Source: an uncultured Pelagibacteraceae bacterium
GTDB lineage: Bacteria > Pseudomonadota > Alphaproteobacteria > Pelagibacterales > Pelagibacteraceae
Assembly: GCA_902527485.1 (NCBI GenBank)
Contig: CABZPB010000010.1
Coordinates: forward strand, 1 to 33,012
Direction of reading: 5' to 3'
Length of the DNA stretch: 33,012 nt
The position numbers were made by a program, and so were the translations under genes. Under the pieces are notes generated by a model, which was not told where the DNA came from, searched no databases, and saw only the letters and a list, made by a program, of their open reading frames with translations. Positions 25,217 to 33,012 of the stretch are shown here, piece by piece (positions within the stretch are counted from its first letter, which is position 1; every line of letters begins with the position of its first letter).

Positions 25217-26289
25217 TGAGCTTAAAATGTGGTATTGTTGGTTTACCAAATGTAGGTAAATCTACTCTCTTCAATGCATTAACCAATTCAAATAAAGCCC
25301 AAGCAGCTAATTTTCCATTTTGTACGATTGATCCAAATATTGGTTTAGTAAGTGTACCTGATTATCGATTAGAAAATTTAGCCAAAATTTCTAAATCAAA
25401 AAAAATTATACCTGCTACTATTTCTTTTGTTGACATAGCTGGTCTTGTAAAGGGTGCATCTAAAGGTGAAGGTTTGGGAAATAAATTTCTATCTCATATT
25501 AGAGAAGTAGATGCTATAATACATATGATCAGATGTTTTGATTCCGATGATATTCAAAATGTAAATCCTACAGTTGATCCTGTCAGAGACCTTGAAATAA
25601 TTGAAACAGAAATGAAGCTAGCAGATTTAGAATCCATTCAAAAAAGACTTGAGAAAAATAACAAAAAAAATATCGATGAGGATCAAATTAAGATTCTTCA
25701 AATTTCTTTAGACCTAATTAACAATGATCAAGATTTATCAATTTTAAAATCAGAATTTACTAAAAAACAACTAAATTTAATTGGTTTATTATCTTTAAAA
25801 CCAAAAATATTTGTTTGTAATGTTGATGAAAAAAGTATTAAAAATGGAAACAGTTACACTAAATCATTCATAGAAAAATTTGGTCTAGAAAACTCTTTGA
25901 TTGTATCAGCAGATATTGAAAATCAAATCAATGAACTAAATAGTGATGAAAGAAAAAACTATATGGAAATGATTGGTTTAAAGGATACTGGCTTGGATAT
26001 ATTAATACAAAAAGGTTATAAAATTTTAGAGTTAGATACTTTTTTCACCTCAGGTCCTGAAGAAACAAGAGCCTGGACCATTCAGAAAAGTTGCTTAGCT
26101 TCAAAAGCTGCAGGTGAAATACATACAGATTTTGAAAAAGGATTTATCAGAGCTGAGACTATTTCTTATAATGATTTTGTTGAAAATGATGGATGGGTAA
26201 ATTCTAAAATAAATGGAAAAATGCGATTAGAGGGTAAAGATTATGTTGTTAAAGATGGTGATGTTTTAAATTTTCGTTTCAATACGTGA
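25216..26289 (+). CDS. ychF: Redox-regulated ATPase YchF (OLA1 family)
   Basis: YchF is an Obg-like P-loop NTPase that binds ATP rather than GTP and associates with ribosomes; in E. coli it affects the oxidative stress response. Over 357 residues it has G1 GLPNVGKST (9-17), the G3 region VDIAGLVKGASKGEGLGNKF (72-91), and NVDE (202-205) where GTPases carry NKxD, the known basis for ATP preference. The C-terminal TGS domain begins near 275 (FTSGPEETRAWTIQKSCLAS) with the typical IHTDFEKGFIRAE. It overlaps pth by one base and the convergent petC by 24 bp. Confidence 0.97.
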   Translation: MSLKCGIVGLPNVGKSTLFNALTNSNKAQAANFPFCTIDPNIGLVSVPDYRLENLAKISKSKKIIPATISFVDIAGLVKGASKGEGLGNKFLSHIREVDAIIHMIRCFDSDDIQNVNPTVDPVRDLEIIETEMKLADLESIQKRLEKNNKKNIDEDQIKILQISLDLINNDQDLSILKSEFTKKQLNLIGLLSLKPKIFVCNVDEKSIKNGNSYTKSFIEKFGLENSLIVSADIENQINELNSDERKNYMEMIGLKDTGLDILIQKGYKILELDTFFTSGPEETRAWTIQKSCLASKAAGEIHTDFEKGFIRAETISYNDFVENDGWVNSKINGKMRLEGKDYVVKDGDVLNFRFNT

Positions 26290-27045
26290 CCAGATTCTCT
26301 TCATGCTAAAGTATACTAAAACCGTTAAGATAATAAGATAAATTATTGCTTTAAAACCCATTTTATGACGTGTTTCTAAATGAGGTTCAGCAGTCCACAT
26401 TAAAAAAGTTGTGACATCTTTTGCCATTTGTTCCACAGATGCATTGGTACCATCTGAATATTCTATTAAACCATCAGAAAGTTGATTAGACATTTTAATC
26501 TTATTTCCATACATATATTTGTTATAGTAAACACCCTCATCCAAAGTCACTCCAGCTGGTGGATCCTCATATCCTTGAAGGAGTGAATAGATATAGTCGA
26601 CTCCATCGCCTCTCGCTTTTACTAAAACAGTCATATCAGGTGGATATGCACCACCATTTGCTGCTTGAGCAGCTTTTTCATTTTCATAGGGCATCACAAA
26701 TTTATCTGACAACCTGCCTGGTCTCAAAAACATTTCGCCATCAGCATTTGGTCCATCTTTTACTTCAAAAGATGCAGCAATAGCCTTTGCTTGCTCCACA
26801 GAAAATTCAGGACCACCCTCTTCTACTAAATTTCTATAACTTAAATATTTCATAGAGTGGCATGAGGAACACACTTCTTGATAAACTTGATATCCTCTTT
26901 GAAGTGCAGCTCTGTCAAATTTTCCAAAAGGACCTTTAAAACTCCAATCAGTTTTCAGATATTCAACTTTTTCAGCTGCATTAGAATTAAATTGAAATCC
27001 AAGAAATAGCACTAATATAAACGATATTCTAAAAATATTTTTCAC
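26266..27045 (-). CDS. petC: Cytochrome c1 (ubiquinol-cytochrome c reductase)
   Basis: Cytochrome c1 is the electron-output subunit of the bc1 complex. The 259-residue precursor has a Sec signal peptide ending near SNA|AEK, heme c attachment Cys59-Ser-Ser-Cys62-His63, the GYQVYQEVCSSCHSMKYLSY context typical of the family, the RPGRLSDKF and PPDMTVLVKAR blocks, axial ligand Met185 in KIKMSNQLSD, and a C-terminal membrane anchor about 231-248. It follows petB by 6 bp and is the last gene of petABC. Its 3' end overlaps ychF by 24 bp. Unlike Bradyrhizobium-type fbcH, it is separate from cytochrome b. Confidence 0.97.
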   Translation of the reverse strand: MKNIFRISFILVLFLGFQFNSNAAEKVEYLKTDWSFKGPFGKFDRAALQRGYQVYQEVCSSCHSMKYLSYRNLVEEGGPEFSVEQAKAIAASFEVKDGPNADGEMFLRPGRLSDKFVMPYENEKAAQAANGGAYPPDMTVLVKARGDGVDYIYSLLQGYEDPPAGVTLDEGVYYNKYMYGNKIKMSNQLSDGLIEYSDGTNASVEQMAKDVTTFLMWTAEPHLETRHKMGFKAIIYLIILTVLVYFSMKRIWSRIETKI

Positions 27046-27051
27046 TGATTT

Positions 27052-28308
27052 TTAAAAACTATCTTTTTTTTTAACCGCAGCAAGATTAGGTGATCCGCCC
27101 AAAATTGGTTCGGTAATACTTAAAGGGACAGGCGTAGTCCTCTCTTTAAATCCTAAAACTGGTAGCACCACTAAAAAATGAAGGAAGTAATATGCGGTAG
27201 CAATTCTTGCAATTAACAAGTAAAGGCCCTCTGCTGGCATAGCTCCAACATATCCTAAAATTAAAACATCAGCCACTAGGATCCAATAAAATTGTTTATA
27301 TAAAGGTCTAAAAACTGCAGATCTTATTTTTGACGTATCCAACCAAGGTAGCGCAGCTAATATTAGAATAGCAGATAACATCGCTATAACACCTAAAAGT
27401 TTATCAGGAACTGATCTTAGAATTGCATAAAATGGTAATAGATACCACTCTGGAACAATATGAGCTGGTGTTACCAGAGGATTTGCCTCAATGTAATTAT
27501 CTGCATGGCCTAAAATATTTGGTGTATAAAAAACAAAAAAAGCGAAAACAATCATAAACATTAAAAGCGCAAAACCATCCTTAATAACTATGTATGGATG
27601 AAATGGAACTGTATCTTTTGATGGTTTTTTAATATCAATACCAATCGGATTGTTATTTCCAGGCACATGAAGAGCCCAAATATGTAAAACGACTAATCCT
27701 AAAATTAAAAAAGGTATTAAGTAGTGTAATGTGAAAAATCTTGTAAGTGTTGGATTATCCACCGAATACCCACCCCATAACCATGTTACTATTCCTTCAC
27801 CAACTAAGGGAATTGCGCTAAATAAATTTGTGATAACTGTAGCTCCCCAAAAACTCATTTGTCCCCATGGTAAAACATAGCCTAAGAAAGCTGCTGCCAT
27901 CATAAGAAGATAAATGATTATTCCAATAATCCATATAACTTCTCTTGGGGACTTATAAGAACCATAAAATAAAGATCTAAATATGTGAATATATACTGCT
28001 AAGAAAAACATCGAAGCTCCGTTTGCATGTATATATCTTATTAACCATCCATAATTTACATCTCTCATTATGTGTTCGACACTTTGAAACGCCATATCAG
28101 CATGTGCAATGTAGTGCATTGCTAAAACTAATCCTGTTACAATTTGAGTTATTAAACAAAAAGTAAGAATTCCACCAAAAGTCCACCAATAATTTAAATT
28201 TTTGGGCGTTGGATAATCTGTTAAATGGTTTGCTAAAGTTAAAAGTGGTAATCTATCGTTAAACCATTTTCCGACTTTTGATTTTGGTGTGTATTCTTGT
28301 TCACTCAT
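27052..28308 (-). CDS. petB: Cytochrome b (ubiquinol-cytochrome c reductase)
   Basis: The membrane core of the bc1 complex, holding the two b hemes and the Qo and Qi quinone sites. Over 418 residues there are eight membrane helices. Heme ligands are the pairs His94/His108 and His195/His209, each separated by 14 residues. The Qo motif PEWY is at 286-289, and the [15 protein letters not shown] loop (142-156) is intact. The length is typical of the full-length (non-split) alphaproteobacterial and mitochondrial type. Gaps are 5 bp after petA and 6 bp before petC, so the three genes form one operon. Confidence 0.98.
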   Translation of the reverse strand: MSEQEYTPKSKVGKWFNDRLPLLTLANHLTDYPTPKNLNYWWTFGGILTFCLITQIVTGLVLAMHYIAHADMAFQSVEHIMRDVNYGWLIRYIHANGASMFFLAVYIHIFRSLFYGSYKSPREVIWIIGIIIYLLMMAAAFLGYVLPWGQMSFWGATVITNLFSAIPLVGEGIVTWLWGGYSVDNPTLTRFFTLHYLIPFLILGLVVLHIWALHVPGNNNPIGIDIKKPSKDTVPFHPYIVIKDGFALLMFMIVFAFFVFYTPNILGHADNYIEANPLVTPAHIVPEWYLLPFYAILRSVPDKLLGVIAMLSAILILAALPWLDTSKIRSAVFRPLYKQFYWILVADVLILGYVGAMPAEGLYLLIARIATAYYFLHFLVVLPVLGFKERTTPVPLSITEPILGGSPNLAAVKKKDSF

Positions 28309-28313
28309 AAAAA

Positions 28314-28823
28314 TTATCCAATCTTAATTGTGTTTGAATCAACAAATTTATATTCTGGAATTTCCATATTTGTCGGGGCCGGTCCTTTTCTGATTCTGCC
28401 TGAAGTGTCATAATGAGAGCCATGACACGGGCAAAACCATCCATTGAAATCTCCTTTTTGATCCAAAGGCACACAACCCAAATGTGTGCAAACTCCAAGC
28501 ATAACAAGCCACTCTGGATTTTTAGCTCGATCTTCGTCTTTCTCTGGGTGCTTTAAATCCTCTATCTTTACAGATTTAGCTTCAGCTATTTCTTCTGGAG
28601 TTCTTCGTCTGATAAAAACTGGTTTTCCTCTCCACAGCACAGTTATAGTTTTTCCTGGATTGACCGTACTAACATCAACTTCAGTACTTGCTAATGCTTT
28701 CACTGATGCGTCTGGGTTCATTTGATCTATCATTGGCCATATAACTGCCCCCGCCCCCACAGCTCCAACAGCATAAGTCGCTGTAAATAAAAAATCTCTT
28801 CTATTGTTTTTTTTTTCTGACAT
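28314..28823 (-). CDS. petA: Rieske iron-sulfur protein (ubiquinol-cytochrome c reductase)
   Basis: This subunit takes electrons from ubiquinol at Qo and passes them to cytochrome c1. The 169-residue protein starts with a Tat-type signal anchor ([20 protein letters not shown]). The 2Fe-2S ligands are Cys112/His114 (CTHLGC) and Cys131/His134 (CPCHGSHYD), with Cys117 and Cys133 as the expected disulfide. [10 protein letters not shown] follows, as usual. It is the first gene of petABC and is divergent from trmL with 82 bp between starts. No convincing promoter was found for it in that spacer. Confidence 0.98.
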   Translation of the reverse strand: MSEKKNNRRDFLFTATYAVGAVGAGAVIWPMIDQMNPDASVKALASTEVDVSTVNPGKTITVLWRGKPVFIRRRTPEEIAEAKSVKIEDLKHPEKDEDRAKNPEWLVMLGVCTHLGCVPLDQKGDFNGWFCPCHGSHYDTSGRIRKGPAPTNMEIPEYKFVDSNTIKIG

Positions 28824-28871
28824 CTAATTTAATATGCAAAATCAATTATTAGTACTTAATATATGGTCTCA

Positions 28872-28877
28872 TATAAT
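28872..28877 (+). promoter_or_regulatory. Candidate -10 element for trmL-hemF-greA
   Basis: A perfect TATAAT lies 28 bp before the trmL ATG, in the 82-bp spacer shared with petABC. The -35 position (28849-28854, TTAGTA) matches three of six bases. The expected leader is about 22 nt. It may also be chance in this very AT-rich spacer. Confidence 0.33.
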
Positions 28878-28905
28878 ATAAAATATTAAATTTACTACTG
28901 TTAGA

Positions 28906-29379
28906 ATGACACAGAATTCAATGAATGATGGGCCAAAAATCGCGTTATTTGAACCAGATATTCCTCAAAATACTGCAGCTATCATTAGAACGTGTGCGTG
29001 TTTAGGGGCGAAATTAGAGATAATAGAGCCTTGTGGATACACGTTAAATGATAAAAGATTTAAGAGGGTTGTAATGGACTATATGGATGAAAAAGAGATT
29101 AAGTATTATAAAAGCTTCGATCAATTTTTTAATGAAAAAAAGAATCAAAGAATTATACTTATGACTACAAAAGCCTTTAACTCATACACAAAATTTAAAT
29201 TTAATAAAAATGATACAATTTTATTTGGTAGAGAAAGCGCAGGAGTGCCTCAATATGTGCATAAAATGATAAATGATAGATTAAAGATTCCGATGAAAAA
29301 CAATAAGCGCTCTCTAAATATCTCCTCCTCAGTTGCTATAATATTAGCAGAGTGCTTAAAACAAAACAAATTGATCTAA
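28906..29379 (+). CDS. trmL: tRNA (cytidine/uridine-34-2'-O)-methyltransferase
   Basis: TrmL is a small SPOUT-family methyltransferase that modifies the wobble ribose of certain tRNA-Leu species. The 157 residues have the N-terminal KIALFEPDIPQNTAAIIRTC, the ACLGAKLEIIEPCGY strand, and the knotted SAM site TILFGRESAGVPQYV and RSLNISSSVAIILAE near the C-terminus. Length matches the family. An in-frame ATG at 28921 would give a start five residues later (MNDGPKIALFE) and cannot be excluded. hemF begins directly after its stop. Confidence 0.93.
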   Translation: MTQNSMNDGPKIALFEPDIPQNTAAIIRTCACLGAKLEIIEPCGYTLNDKRFKRVVMDYMDEKEIKYYKSFDQFFNEKKNQRIILMTTKAFNSYTKFKFNKNDTILFGRESAGVPQYVHKMINDRLKIPMKNNKRSLNISSSVAIILAECLKQNKLI

Positions 29380-30207
29380 ATGGATTTGGAAATAAAACAA
29401 AAATTAACAAGTAATTGGTTTAAATCATTGCAGGATATGTTCTGCAAAACTATTAGTGATTTTGAAAGGAACAAGATCATTTTTGAATCGACCACCTGGA
29501 AGAAAAATTTAAAAAAAGATGAAGGTGGTGGTGAATATAAAATTTTAAAAAATGGAAAAATTTTTGATAAAGTGGGTGTAAATTTTTCAAAAGTTTACGG
29601 AAAATTTCCAAAAAAATTTCAACAAAATATACCCGGTGCTCAAAAAGATCCAAGGTTCTGGGCTTCCGGAATATCTGTAGTTATGCATATGAAAAACCCT
29701 TTAATTCCTGCAATGCATTTTAACACTAGACATATTTGTACCACTTTTGATTGGTTCGGTGGAGGAATTGATGTTACGCCATCCAAAAAGGATAACAAAG
29801 AAAAAAATGAGTTTCATAAAACTCTTAGGGATATGTGTAATCGGCATGACAAAAATTATTATAAAAAATATAAAAAGTGGTGCGATGAATATTTTTATCT
29901 ACCTCACAGAAAAGAACCCCGTGGAATTGGTGGTATTTTTTTTGATTATAAAAAGGATAATTTTGAAAAAAATTTTAAATTTGTCAGAGATGTTGGTGTA
30001 ACCTTTGGGTCTATTTTTCAAAAAATTATAAATAGAAAAATTAAAAAAAGATGGACATCTAAAGATAAAGAAAATCAATATATTAAGAGAGGAAGATATG
30101 TGGAATTTAATTTACTGTACGACAGAGGTACAAAATTTGGATTACAAACAGGTGGTAATGTAGAGGGGATATTAATGTCATTGCCTCCTCATGCGAAATG
30201 GAAATAA
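29380..30207 (+). CDS. hemF: Oxygen-dependent coproporphyrinogen III oxidase
   Basis: HemF carries out the O2-dependent oxidative decarboxylation of coproporphyrinogen III in heme synthesis. The 275 residues show [16 protein letters not shown], the [20 protein letters not shown] block, [49 protein letters not shown], and the C-terminal [20 protein letters not shown], all landmark blocks in the right order. The ATG follows the trmL stop with no gap. Its position opposite petABC suits a role in heme supply for cytochromes. Need of oxygen fits an obligate aerobe. Confidence 0.98.
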   Translation: MDLEIKQKLTSNWFKSLQDMFCKTISDFERNKIIFESTTWKKNLKKDEGGGEYKILKNGKIFDKVGVNFSKVYGKFPKKFQQNIPGAQKDPRFWASGISVVMHMKNPLIPAMHFNTRHICTTFDWFGGGIDVTPSKKDNKEKNEFHKTLRDMCNRHDKNYYKKYKKWCDEYFYLPHRKEPRGIGGIFFDYKKDNFEKNFKFVRDVGVTFGSIFQKIINRKIKKRWTSKDKENQYIKRGRYVEFNLLYDRGTKFGLQTGGNVEGILMSLPPHAKWK

Positions 30208-30208
30208 A

Positions 30209-30685
30209 ATGGATAAAGAACCAATTACCTTGAATGGATTAAATAAATTAAAAGAGGAATTAATTTTTTTAAAAGAAAAGAAAAGGCCAGAGATAGTTGC
30301 TGCAATTGCTGAAGCAAGATCTCATGGTGATTTAAAAGAGAATGCCGAGTATCATGCAGCAAAAGAGGAGCAGTCTCACAATGAAGGAAGAATTTCAGAA
30401 ATAAATGATATCATAGCAAGAGCAAACGTAATTGACGTTACTAAAATAAATAATGATGGCAAAGTAATTTTTGGTGCCACTGTATTTCTAGAAAATTTAG
30501 ATACTGGTGAAAAGATAGATTACAAAATAGTTGGAAAAGATGAGGCAGACTTAAAAAAAAAATTATTATATTTTCAATCACCAATAGGTAAAGGTCTTAT
30601 TGGAAAAAATAAAAATGATCTTGTAGAGATAAATACTCCCGCTGGAGTAAAAAACTTTGAAGTTAAAGACGTCAAATATCTTTAA
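30209..30685 (+). CDS. greA: Transcription elongation factor GreA
   Basis: GreA rescues backtracked RNA polymerase by stimulating transcript cleavage. The N-terminal coiled coil carries the catalytic tip Asp41 and Glu44 ([20 protein letters not shown]). The C-terminal FKBP-like domain follows about residue 78 ([38 protein letters not shown]). I chose the ATG at 30209 ([18 protein letters not shown], 158 residues), which matches the family N-terminus; an in-frame ATG at 30191 lies inside hemF and would add six residues. Only one base separates it from hemF. The 3' end overlaps the convergent cca gene by 4 bp. Confidence 0.96.
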   Translation: MDKEPITLNGLNKLKEELIFLKEKKRPEIVAAIAEARSHGDLKENAEYHAAKEEQSHNEGRISEINDIIARANVIDVTKINNDGKVIFGATVFLENLDTGEKIDYKIVGKDEADLKKKLLYFQSPIGKGLIGKNKNDLVEINTPAGVKNFEVKDVKYL

Positions 30686-30686
30686 C
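30662..30686. repeat. Inverted repeat spanning the greA/cca convergent ends
   Basis: GTTAAAG and CTTTAAC form a perfect 7-bp inverted repeat with an 11-base loop that includes the greA stop region. No T-run follows on either strand, so an intrinsic terminator is not well supported. It could protect or pause convergent transcripts, or be chance. Confidence 0.3.
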
Positions 30687-31956
30687 CTTTAACAATATTA
30701 TCAATTTGTTTTTCAGAAATTTCAAAATTATTCCTTACCCACTCCTCCTCAATTAATTTCAGAATACTTCCCAACTGTCTTCCCTCTGGTATTTTATATT
30801 TGGTCATTAATAAGCCGGCTCCGACAGGCAAACTTGGTCTAACCTTATTTTTATATAACTTTAGTAAACTCAACAATTTCTTATCTGCTTTCTTTGTTTT
30901 TATAATTTTAAAATATAAAATATCTAACACTGCTTGTTTGCTGTCATAATATAAAACTTTATTTAAATTAGCCTCACTTAAAGTTTTTAACCCGTTCTTT
31001 TCATTATAAAAATTATTAATAGCGTAAGCTCTTCTTTGATCTTTTTTTGAAATATTATATTTGTACAAGAAATATTCTAAATTATCTGTTTCATCTATTA
31101 TCATTAAAAATAAAATAAATAGAAAATCGAGGTCAGCAAAGAGGTCTTTCTTAACTTTGATTGAATTAATCACACTTTTGATATTTTTTAGTTCCGGAAA
31201 AATCAGCAATATTAAGTCAATGCTAAATTTATCTTTAGATAATTTATCTAATTTATTTGATTTTAGTAATTTTTTTAGCTCATCTAATAGTCTCTCTTTA
31301 GATATAATAGAAATACCACTTAAATTAATTTTAATTACTTTAATTATTTCTTCTTTGTGATCTTGTTTTGAATAATTTAGAAAAAATCTTAAGTATCTTA
31401 ATATCCTTAAATAATCTTCTTTAATTCTTTTTTCAGGGTTGCCAATAAAGTTAACCTGCCCTTTTTCAATATCTTTTTTTCCATTATGAGGATCGAAAAG
31501 ATTTCCATCTAAATCAGCATAAATAGAGTTGATAGTGAAATCTCTTCGCGCTGCATCTTTTTTCCAATCTTTTGAGAATTTTACCTTAGCGTGTCTTCCA
31601 TCTGTAAAAATATCTTCTCTTAGAGATGTTATCTCAAACTTATGATCATCTATGATTGCTGTAATTGTTCCATGCTCAATTCCCGACTCATAAAAATTTA
31701 TGTTATTTTTTTTTAAGATTTCAGAGACTTCTATAGGATTTAAATTTGTTGCTAAATCTATGTCGTCAACTTTCTCATTATTCAATATTTTTCTCAAACA
31801 ACCTCCAACATATCTAATCTCACTTTCAGATGAGTGAGAATTAATTACATCAAAAATTTTTTTCACAGGCGTTGTTAATGAAAGATTTTTTATATTATTT
31901 TGAAAGGAGTAAAGGTTTTTTGAGTTCGAGAAAATTTTATAAAAAAAGTTTTTCAT
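30682..31956 (-). CDS. cca: CCA tRNA nucleotidyltransferase / poly(A) polymerase family protein
   Basis: A class II nucleotidyltransferase that adds or repairs the 3' CCA of tRNAs; poly(A) polymerases share the family, but the alphaproteobacterial members with this sequence are usually called CCA enzymes. Over 424 residues it shows [11 protein letters not shown] (48-58), catalytic Asp65 and Asp67 (DDIDLAT), [40 protein letters not shown] (the nucleotide-selecting region), and [14 protein letters not shown]. The ATG (31956-31954) is 3 nt from the encoded CCA end of a tRNA-Gln on the same strand, leaving no room for an ordinary ribosome binding site. A GTG at codon 31 is a weaker alternative start. 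Confidence 0.93.
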   Translation of the reverse strand: MKNFFYKIFSNSKNLYSFQNNIKNLSLTTPVKKIFDVINSHSSESEIRYVGGCLRKILNNEKVDDIDLATNLNPIEVSEILKKNNINFYESGIEHGTITAIIDDHKFEITSLREDIFTDGRHAKVKFSKDWKKDAARRDFTINSIYADLDGNLFDPHNGKKDIEKGQVNFIGNPEKRIKEDYLRILRYLRFFLNYSKQDHKEEIIKVIKINLSGISIISKERLLDELKKLLKSNKLDKLSKDKFSIDLILLIFPELKNIKSVINSIKVKKDLFADLDFLFILFLMIIDETDNLEYFLYKYNISKKDQRRAYAINNFYNEKNGLKTLSEANLNKVLYYDSKQAVLDILYFKIIKTKKADKKLLSLLKLYKNKVRPSLPVGAGLLMTKYKIPEGRQLGSILKLIEEEWVRNNFEISEKQIDNIVKG

Positions 31957-31959
31957 ATT

Positions 31960-32033
31960 TGGCTGGGGCGCTAGGATTCGAACCTAGGATGCAGGTACCA
32001 AAAACCCGTGCCTTACCGCTTGGCTACGCCCCA
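31960..32033 (-). tRNA. tRNA-Gln (anticodon UUG)
   Basis: A 74-nt tRNA including an encoded CCA. The acceptor stem pairs TGGGGCG with CGCCCCA in all seven positions, followed by discriminator G and CCA. The D arm is GCC/GGC, the anticodon stem CGGGT/ACCTG (one G-U) and the loop TTTTGGT, placing TTG at positions 34-36. The T arm is CTAGG, loop TTCGAAT, CCTAG. It lies 31 nt after ispE and 3 nt before cca on the same strand, so it may be processed from a longer transcript. Confidence 0.97.
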
Positions 32034-32042
32034 ATCTAATTT

Positions 32043-32048
32043 CGTATA
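32043..32048 (-). promoter_or_regulatory. Candidate -10 element for tRNA-Gln
   Basis: On the minus strand TATACG (32048-32043) sits about 10 bp before the tRNA 5' end, a usual place for a tRNA promoter. The -35 site reads TATATA, a poor match. A run of eight T residues after the ispE stop lies between the two hexamers and could weakly terminate ispE transcripts. Confidence 0.28.
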
Positions 32049-32064
32049 ACACAAAAAAAAGATT

Positions 32065-32910
32065 TTATATAGTTTTTGTAACTTTACACCAGCAATTTTT
32101 ATATTTTCTACTAAATTTTTTTTTAACATCTTCGCATATTTTTTTGGATTTAAAATATGCGACAATTGCTGAACCTGATCCTGTCATTCTCACAAAACTC
32201 TTGTTTGAAGATTTTTCAAGAAAATGTTTGATATTTTTTAATTTTGGAAACTTAGATAGAGAAATTGCCTCAAGAGAATTATTGAGTTTTTTCAAATTAT
32301 CAAAGGCAAACATTTTCTTTGAGGGTTTATTAAACCTAGGTTTTGAGAATTTTTTGACACTTTTATATATCTTTTTTGTTGAACATCCAAAACTAGGTTT
32401 GACAATTAACACATAAAGTTTTTTGCAGTTTTTAAACTCTTTAATCTGGTTATTAGATTTAAGAATTGTAAAAGTAGAATTAAGACCCAATGCTACATCT
32501 GAACCTATTGATTTACAAATTAAAGTTAATTGTCTTTTACTGGGATTAATAAAGTTTTTCTTAATCAAATATTTCAATATATTTGCAGCATTCATTGATC
32601 CGCCTCCCAATCCAGACCTTGACGGGATATATTTGTTAACTTTTATCTCAAACTTATGACCTTCAAGTAACATTTCTTTCTCTAAAACTTTAAACAATTT
32701 AGAAATTGTATTTTTTTTGTAAATATTTTTTGAGTATTTTCCGTCAAATGAAATTAAATGTCTTTTGGATTTAATTTTTTTAATTAAAATAACGTCATGT
32801 AGTGAAACAAAACCAACTATGCTCTCAACTTTATGAAGTCCTGAGTTTTTTCCAGTGACATTAAGAGCTAAATTAACTTTAGCATAAGACTTTATTCTGG
32901 AATAGTTCAA
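32065..32910 (-). CDS. ispE: 4-diphosphocytidyl-2-C-methyl-D-erythritol kinase
   Basis: IspE phosphorylates CDP-methylerythritol in the non-mevalonate pathway to isoprenoids, including the ubiquinone tail. The 281 residues follow the GHMP kinase plan: Lys11 in SYAKVNLALNVTG, LHKVESIVGFVSLHD, the ATP-binding IPSRSGLGGGSMNAANI (95-111), catalytic Asp138 in KSIGSDVAL, and the C-terminal VRMTGSGSAIVAYF. The start is a TTG one base after the stop of the upstream TPR-like gene; no nearer ATG fits the conserved N-terminus. The protein is Lys-rich, as are its neighbours. Confidence 0.95.
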   Translation of the reverse strand: MNYSRIKSYAKVNLALNVTGKNSGLHKVESIVGFVSLHDVILIKKIKSKRHLISFDGKYSKNIYKKNTISKLFKVLEKEMLLEGHKFEIKVNKYIPSRSGLGGGSMNAANILKYLIKKNFINPSKRQLTLICKSIGSDVALGLNSTFTILKSNNQIKEFKNCKKLYVLIVKPSFGCSTKKIYKSVKKFSKPRFNKPSKKMFAFDNLKKLNNSLEAISLSKFPKLKNIKHFLEKSSNKSFVRMTGSGSAIVAYFKSKKICEDVKKKFSRKYKNCWCKVTKTI

Positions 32911-32911
32911 T

Positions 32912-33012
32912 TCAGAGACCTTTGATTATTTTTGAATTTATTTTTTTTAATAGTTCTTCATCTACATCTTCCATTTTAAATGCACTTTTCCAAAAATATC
33001 TTGCTTGAATTT
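32912..33012 (-). CDS. C-terminal end of a TPR-like protein (partial)
   Basis: The last 32 codons of a gene that enters from the right edge of the window and ends in TGA one base before ispE. The visible sequence (IQARYFWKSAFKMEDVDEEL, then LKKINSKIIKGL) has the helix pattern of a final tetratricopeptide repeat and resembles the TPR protein commonly encoded just upstream of ispE in alphaproteobacteria. The function of that protein is not established, and too little is present for a firm call. Confidence 0.6.
   Translation of the reverse strand, partial: IQARYFWKSAFKMEDVDEELLKKINSKIIKGL

Noticed and set aside
28301..28507. A 68-codon minus-strand frame across the petA/petB junction
   Set aside because: It overlaps the certain Rieske coding region in another frame and has no family features.
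30191..30208. Upstream ATG start for greA inside hemF
   Set aside because: The ATG at 30209 gives the standard GreA N-terminus of 158 residues.
1..33012. CRISPR array, insertion sequence, prophage or defence system
   Set aside because: No direct-repeat array, transposase, integrase, nuclease cassette or terminal inverted repeat was seen; the genes are core metabolism in known alphaproteobacterial orders.

Overview
The window looks like a piece of a streamlined marine alphaproteobacterial genome, most likely SAR11/Pelagibacterales. The DNA is very AT-rich, the proteins are rich in Lys, Ile and Asn, and the longest stretch without a gene is 125 bp. Most same-strand neighbours overlap or are a few bases apart, and several gene orders are typical of alphaproteobacteria (yqeY-dnaG beside carAB, uvrB-SDR-folB-uvrC-pgsA, lgt-midA-pgeF, prs-rplY-pth-ychF, petABC beside trmL-hemF). 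No mobile element, CRISPR array, prophage or rRNA is visible. The assignment rests on composition, architecture and protein motifs, not on a database search.

Layout: (1) 1-1699, minus: dnaG (cut by the window edge) and yqeY. (2) 1825-6220, plus: carA and carB, the two subunits of carbamoyl-phosphate synthase (arginine and pyrimidine supply). (3) 6217-7816, minus: a 2-oxoglutarate/Fe(II) oxygenase-like gene overlapping an ELM1-family gene. (4) 7838-9731, plus: trxB and a divergent ADP-ribosylglycohydrolase-like gene. (5) 9732-10922, minus: aspartate aminotransferase. (6) 10958-16706, plus: uvrB, a pteridine-reductase-like SDR, folB, uvrC, pgsA, which joins excision repair, folate and phospholipid genes in one overlapping run. 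(7) 16703-17584, minus: ilvE. (8) 17651-20061, plus: MarR regulator, OmpR-type response regulator, EnvZ-type histidine kinase. (9) 20039-20287, minus: ubiK-like. (10) 20338-26289, plus: lgt, midA, pgeF, prs, rplY, pth, ychF. (11) 26266-28823, minus: petA-petB-petC, the cytochrome bc1 complex. (12) 28906-30685, plus: trmL, hemF, greA. (13) 30682-33012, minus: the end of a TPR-like gene, ispE, tRNA-Gln(UUG), and the CCA-adding enzyme gene.

Most of this is core housekeeping and I see no clear undescribed defence or mobile system. The points most worth a second look are: a tRNA-Gln whose encoded CCA end lies only 3 nt before the start codon of the CCA-adding enzyme; an SDR with a PTR1/FolM-like Asp-Tyr-Lys active site next to folB; a MarR/OmpR pair that resembles Rhodobacter PetP/PetR about 8 kb from petABC; the uncharacterised oxygenase/ELM1 pair; a DnaG that has lost three of four zinc ligands; an ADP-ribosylglycohydrolase relative without the usual metal-binding Asp residues; and a possible four-codon leader frame whose stop overlaps the carA start. 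All six convergent gene pairs abut or overlap, so terminators, if present, must lie inside coding sequence.
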